Assembly: GCF_001411555.2 (NCBI RefSeq)
Contig: NC_049904.1
Coordinates: 32,501,370 to 32,565,369, forward strand
Direction of reading: 5' to 3'
Length of the DNA: 64,000 nucleotides
Origin: Juglans regia
Lineage: Eukaryota > Streptophyta > Magnoliopsida > Fagales > Juglandaceae
Each line of letters starts with the position of its first letter. The first letter of the stretch is position 1. The translations under genes and the position numbers were made by a program. Below, piece after piece: positions 60,024 through 64,000 of the stretch. Below the pieces are notes generated by a model. It had not been told where the DNA came from, searched no databases, and saw only the letters and a program-made list of their open reading frames with translations.

Positions 60024-61259
60024 CAGATTTAGAGTTACTGTTCACGATGAACAGTAATAAATAGTAACATTATACGCACTTTTAAGTATAGGCAGATATA
60101 TATAGGTAAAGTAGTCACTAATTCATTCAACATGCTTTGAGATAATTAGGTACGTAATTGCATAAACCTAACAAACAGAGATGAATTAATACAGAAGAAG
60201 TCGGCCAGCTAGCGCCTCTGATCATGAGTCTGATTATGATCAGCTTAAACTTTTGGGCTGGCCTTCTGCTTATTATATATCAGTCATTGAAATGTGCATA
60301 ATTATAATTAGAAGTACTAATTAATCATATATATAAACTGCTTTTATATATATACAAATCGATCCGCGGCTACAAAATATTGACCCAAAATTAAAAAGGG
60401 CGCCTAGGGTCGGATATATACTATCATTAGGGACATGAAATTACGTCGCGTGCGTGTGATGAGCCAAAGCAAACGGCAGGTGCCATGCCATATCTGTTCA
60501 CATCAGATCATAATTTCAAACTTTATGACGAGAAAGCTAGCAATATATATGTGCAAATAAGTGGGTGCAGTTGCATTGAACGTCCCCCAATTAATATGGT
60601 CCCCTCCCAAATTTAGTCACAACTTAATCTGCGACAAGGACTTTAATGGCAACTGGCGACGAGAGGCCGGTAGTACTGTTTATTTGCAATTGCATGAATG
60701 AATTAGGACCGGTACTGGTACTGGCCGGTGGTTGATGTGTGGTCCTCGTCCTCGTCGTTAGGGTTAAGAAATTGGGGGGGTGCATGTTGGGTTTGGGTCC
60801 ACTTTGAGATGGGAGTGCATGATCATCATCATCTAGCCATCCATTGAAAGGAAATTAAGTAGCAGTACATCATGAGCTGCATATATGCTTCGGTCGTGTG
60901 TATGATATATATATATATATAATATATATCAGGGAATGATCGAAATCTAGAAACGTGCAAATGGGAGGCTCAGCCGACGTTCTAATTATAAGAAGAGTTC
61001 GCAATCTATAAGACAAAGCACAATAAATTGTGTGTGAGAAATAGAGGTCAGATGGTGACTTATCTGCGATGGTAAAGAAAGCTAGCTAGAATTATGAAAA
61101 AAGTGAGGGACCGGCCGGGAATAATGGCAAAAAAGGAGCGAAGCATGCACGGATAAAGCAGACTGTTTTTGCAGAGAGACTCCAAAAATATCATCACCTG
61201 ATTCAACTTACTATTTCCAAATTCACATACATGAAATACCTCAAATGTCCCTTCCAACA

Positions 61260-61445
61260 ACAATTAATAACGAAAAATTATTTTTACAGCCGTAAAATTC
61301 ATAAGTATTGTACATCATTTAAAAAAAAAATAAGTAATACAATATTTATATAAAAAAAATTAATTTTTTAATAATAAATCTAATTTTTTTTAAATAATTA
61401 CTTAATACTTATTTACTCTACGATTATACATAACATTACTCATTA
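61260..61445. mobile_element. AT-rich foldback MITE, copy A
   Basis: The core TAATTTTTTAATAATAAATC and loosely inverted flanks (TAAGTATTGTACATCATTTA against TAAATAATTACTTAATACTT) match the related copy at 61725-61890 and relics near 42830 and 43625. It ends near ATAACATTACTC, the inverse of the GAGTAATG-type end seen elsewhere. Confidence 0.45.
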
Positions 61446-61724
61446 ATAATTAAAATATATCTCTTTCCAAAATACATGGACATGTCTTTCAAAACTAGAT
61501 CGTTTTGCTGATCATCCTTTTCAAGATTTCTTAAAAACTATACAGCTAGACGTACTTGTACGAGGTTTGGTTAGGATCGATGCACTAATTGATGGATCTA
61601 CGTACTCGTACAAAGCAAAAGTAAGTTCTAATTAAGCGTCAAAGATCATCAGGCAATGGGTGGGTTGCATGGTTTTTGATACTCAGATGAGGTTTTATAG
61701 CCGGAGAGGAGGAAGAGTAATATT

Positions 61725-61890
61725 ATATGTAATAGTGAAATATATAAATATTGTATAATTATTTAAAAAAATATTATGAAGTTTATTATTAAAAAAATAT
61801 TATTTTTTTATATAAATTTTATATTTATTTAATTTTTTAAAATAATTATACGACATTCGTATACTCACTCACGATTATATATAACTATCA
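61725..61890. mobile_element. AT-rich foldback MITE, copy B
   Basis: TATTGTATAATTATTTAAAA on the left is loosely inverted by TTTAAAATAATTATACGAC on the right, around a TTATTATTAAAAAAATATTA core. Same family as the copy about 300 bases upstream. Confidence 0.45.
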
Positions 61891-63169
61891 TTTAGAGGAG
61901 GGAGGGGGCCGTGAATGATTATTTGTTTTTCCCGGCCCGATTGTGTTATCCTCTTGACATTGTTGAAGGACCACTTTTCAAAATCCCTGCAACTGATATA
62001 TATAAAACAGCCAACAAAGCTATAAAGAACCAACGCCAACTATGAGTAACTGGTCCTGGAGAGAGAGAGAGAGAGAGAGTTTCCAACTATGGTGGTCATG
62101 TCATTTCTTTATAGCTCAAGAACGTAGTGGGGACTCGTGGATAGACGTACATGCAATTAGAGAATAAGAGGAAGAGACAGATCTAGATGTGCAGGGCCGG
62201 AAGATCAAAAAAGATGTCATGAAACATAGCTATCCCCAGCTAGCGCTTTCAAGCAGATAATGATACTAAGGAGAGACTTTTGGATTGCGCATGATCTTCG
62301 ACCATACATACATACATACATGCATGTACATCTCTCATCGTTTTTTATTATCTTATATAATAATATTATATATGAGTTTGAATGATCTTTAATTTGATTG
62401 AAAATAAAAACAAATATTAAATAAGATCAGATCGATGTACAAAAATTAAAAAAAAAAAAAATAGATACTTGAAGTCAACCTAGCTACAATTTGCAAGTAG
62501 TACTTAAAGAAACGTCGGACAATAATTTTATAAGATTTAAATCAATCCGTCCATAGATATATAGCTCGCTAGCTAGATCTTTCATTATTTTTTGACAGAA
62601 CACATACCAATAATGTGGGTTGAGGCTGCTGACAGTGATAAGTACAATTAATCGATCGATCATGATATATCTACACCGTTCGTTCTTGATTCTTGTCCAC
62701 CGACTTAACTGCTTCATTAAAGTTTAGACCTTAAGGTAGGCGAAAAATCATTACATTATGTCACCATACATAGATGTATGGTCTATTAATCAATATCATG
62801 TACGTACCTCCTGTCAACTTGTTTTGAATATTGGATCGACCCAATATTTATTCAAATTACGTACGTACGTACATATATATATATATATACCCGTAGCTAG
62901 GTACATACGTACATACTGATTTATAGTACAGAGCTATACTATTTGACCTATATATATATATATATTCATGTACTCCCAAGTTAAAATCGTATATACTATA
63001 TATCAATGAGCTAGCCGCGCGCGAGGAATACCGCGAAGAAAACTTGCAAGTATTTTTTCAAAAAAATAATAAAAAATTAACATTGATGTACTACGTACAC
63101 TTCTATATATATAATATTAGAATAATATTGATATATACAAACTACAAATCAAGAAGTATTAAAGATAAG

Positions 63170-63365
63170 GATGGTTCTATAGCTACCGTCGGGAGCTCTC
63201 GCTAGTTCATCTTATTTCTTTTTTTTTTTTTTGCTTTTTTCATATGTATTTTTTAATATTTTTAATATTTTTTTAAATTCATAATATTATTAGAAAATAC
63301 TTATTAATCATTAAATAAAAAAATAAAAAATAAAAACCCAGCTCGAGAGCTACCAGCTAGAAGAT
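63170..63365. mobile_element. Foldback MITE sharing the core of the 25647-25886 element
   Basis: The left arm GGGAGCTCTCGCTAG and right arm CAGCTCGAGAGCTACC are loosely inverted. The core AGAAAATACTTATTAATCAT is the reverse complement of the ATGATTAAGTAAGTATTTTT-like core in the kinesin-intron element. Confidence 0.5.
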
Positions 63366-64000
63366 CATCAGCAGAATTTTCCTCAAGATAATATCAAATC
63401 AAGAATATATTCTCTACTCTCTTTTAGATTACATCCTGATCATATTTCGAAATCTTCAGCTAGGAAAAAGTAACAAAGGAAATAAAGCGTGCAAAATTTA
63501 ACAATTTCTTAACATGCATGACACCGTTAAGGTATAAAATAAATAATAAAATAAATATCTTTCTATCATCTTAAGATCTTAGAATAAGTGTTGATTTCAT
63601 ATGATATCAGAACAGAAGTCTTAAATTTGAATACTGACTCTACATTCTATCTTATTTAATTAAATATTTCATGTTGGGCCATCCATATTTTATTGAGGGA
63701 GAGTCTAGCCAGGAAAGTGTTTATAATATATAAAATAAATAATAAAACCTACATATTTTCATCTGTTTAAACTTTTAAGACAAGTTATGATTTTACAGAC
63801 ACTCACCCAACAACAATCATGATCTAGAGATCGACAATATAATGCAATCCAAAGTTCATATTTTTTTTCATTATTATATAAATTCTTTCTTTCTTTTTTT
63901 TGAAATGTTCATTATTATATTCTAAAACATGATAAATGATGTTATTTATTTTAGATTTTGTAATTATACATAGTCACAATTACAAATACGACATATTTTA

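Larger units (their letters stand above)
51567..64000. other. 12-kb tail without recognisable genes
   Basis: After the RMC1 stop and its ~350-base 3' UTR I find no ORF that resembles a protein family on either strand. The sequence contains MITEs (listed separately), TA, GA and A microsatellites, and many short plant-promoter-like words such as CATGCATGCATGC (56253), TAGCTAGCTAGCTAG (58065) and ACGTACGTACGTAC (62862). No tRNA, rRNA or known miRNA mature sequence was recognised. It may be the flank of a gene beyond the window. Confidence 0.5.

Noticed and set aside
59844..60032. ORF ending in poly-lysine
   Set aside because: Produced by translating the poly(A) run.
63480..63800. Possible LTR fragment with TGATATCAGAACAGAAGTC words
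   Set aside because: Resembles common plant retrotransposon-associated sequence, but no ends, duplication or coding region could be shown.
54000..64000. Possible conserved miRNA precursors
   Set aside because: I scanned by eye for common plant mature miRNA sequences (miR156, 159, 160, 164, 166, 167, 169, 171, 172, 319, 390, 393-399 types) and saw no match; no hairpin could be supported.

Overview
The window is nuclear DNA from a flowering plant, most likely a woody eudicot. Genes are split by many short GT-AG introns, intergenic DNA is very AT-rich, and small transposons (MITEs), LINE tails and LTR fragments fill introns and spacers. The repeat landscape resembles Fagales/Juglandaceae genomes, but that placement is inference.

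Layout. (1) 145-465 (+): last coding exon of a SINA/SINAT-type RING E3 ubiquitin ligase whose 5' part lies outside the window. (2) 2404-5220 (+): complete 7-exon PTI1-like cytoplasmic kinase (363 aa), with a solo LTR in its last intron. (3) 7333-15419 (+): 8-exon gene for a 1279-aa plant-conserved protein of unknown function (NST1-like annotation), with an 11-codon uORF and a LINE tail in intron 3. (4) 16522-17097 (+): intronless TMCO1/DUF106 ER membrane protein (191 aa). (5) 32311-19203 (-): 23-coding-exon KIN-7 kinesin (1001 aa), tail-to-tail with TMCO1. (6) 33.3-44.0 kb: transposon-dense spacer containing a Tourist-like MITE, two hAT-like elements, an LTR-like block and a LINE-bounded composite insertion. 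(7) 45765-51566 (+): 11-coding-exon RMC1 (C18orf8/Mic1-domain) homologue (761 aa), divergent from the kinesin. (8) 51.6-64 kb: no recognisable gene, only MITEs, simple repeats and short-motif-rich AT-rich DNA.

How the genes relate. There is no operon-like logic; each gene has its own promoter. From memory, the order TMCO1-like / KIN-7 kinesin / RMC1 also occurs in Arabidopsis (At3g12030-At3g12020-At3g12010), so genes 4, 5 and 7 look like an ancestral block stretched by transposons. All exon boundaries were placed by hand from splice consensus, reading-frame phase and family resemblance; in every gene the coding exons join without a frame break. I found no convincing previously undescribed system. 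The most unusual items are the solo LTR with its palindromic CCAAT elements, the composite retro-insertion at 39.8-41.4 kb, a GC-AG intron in RMC1, and the uncharacterised 1279-aa protein.
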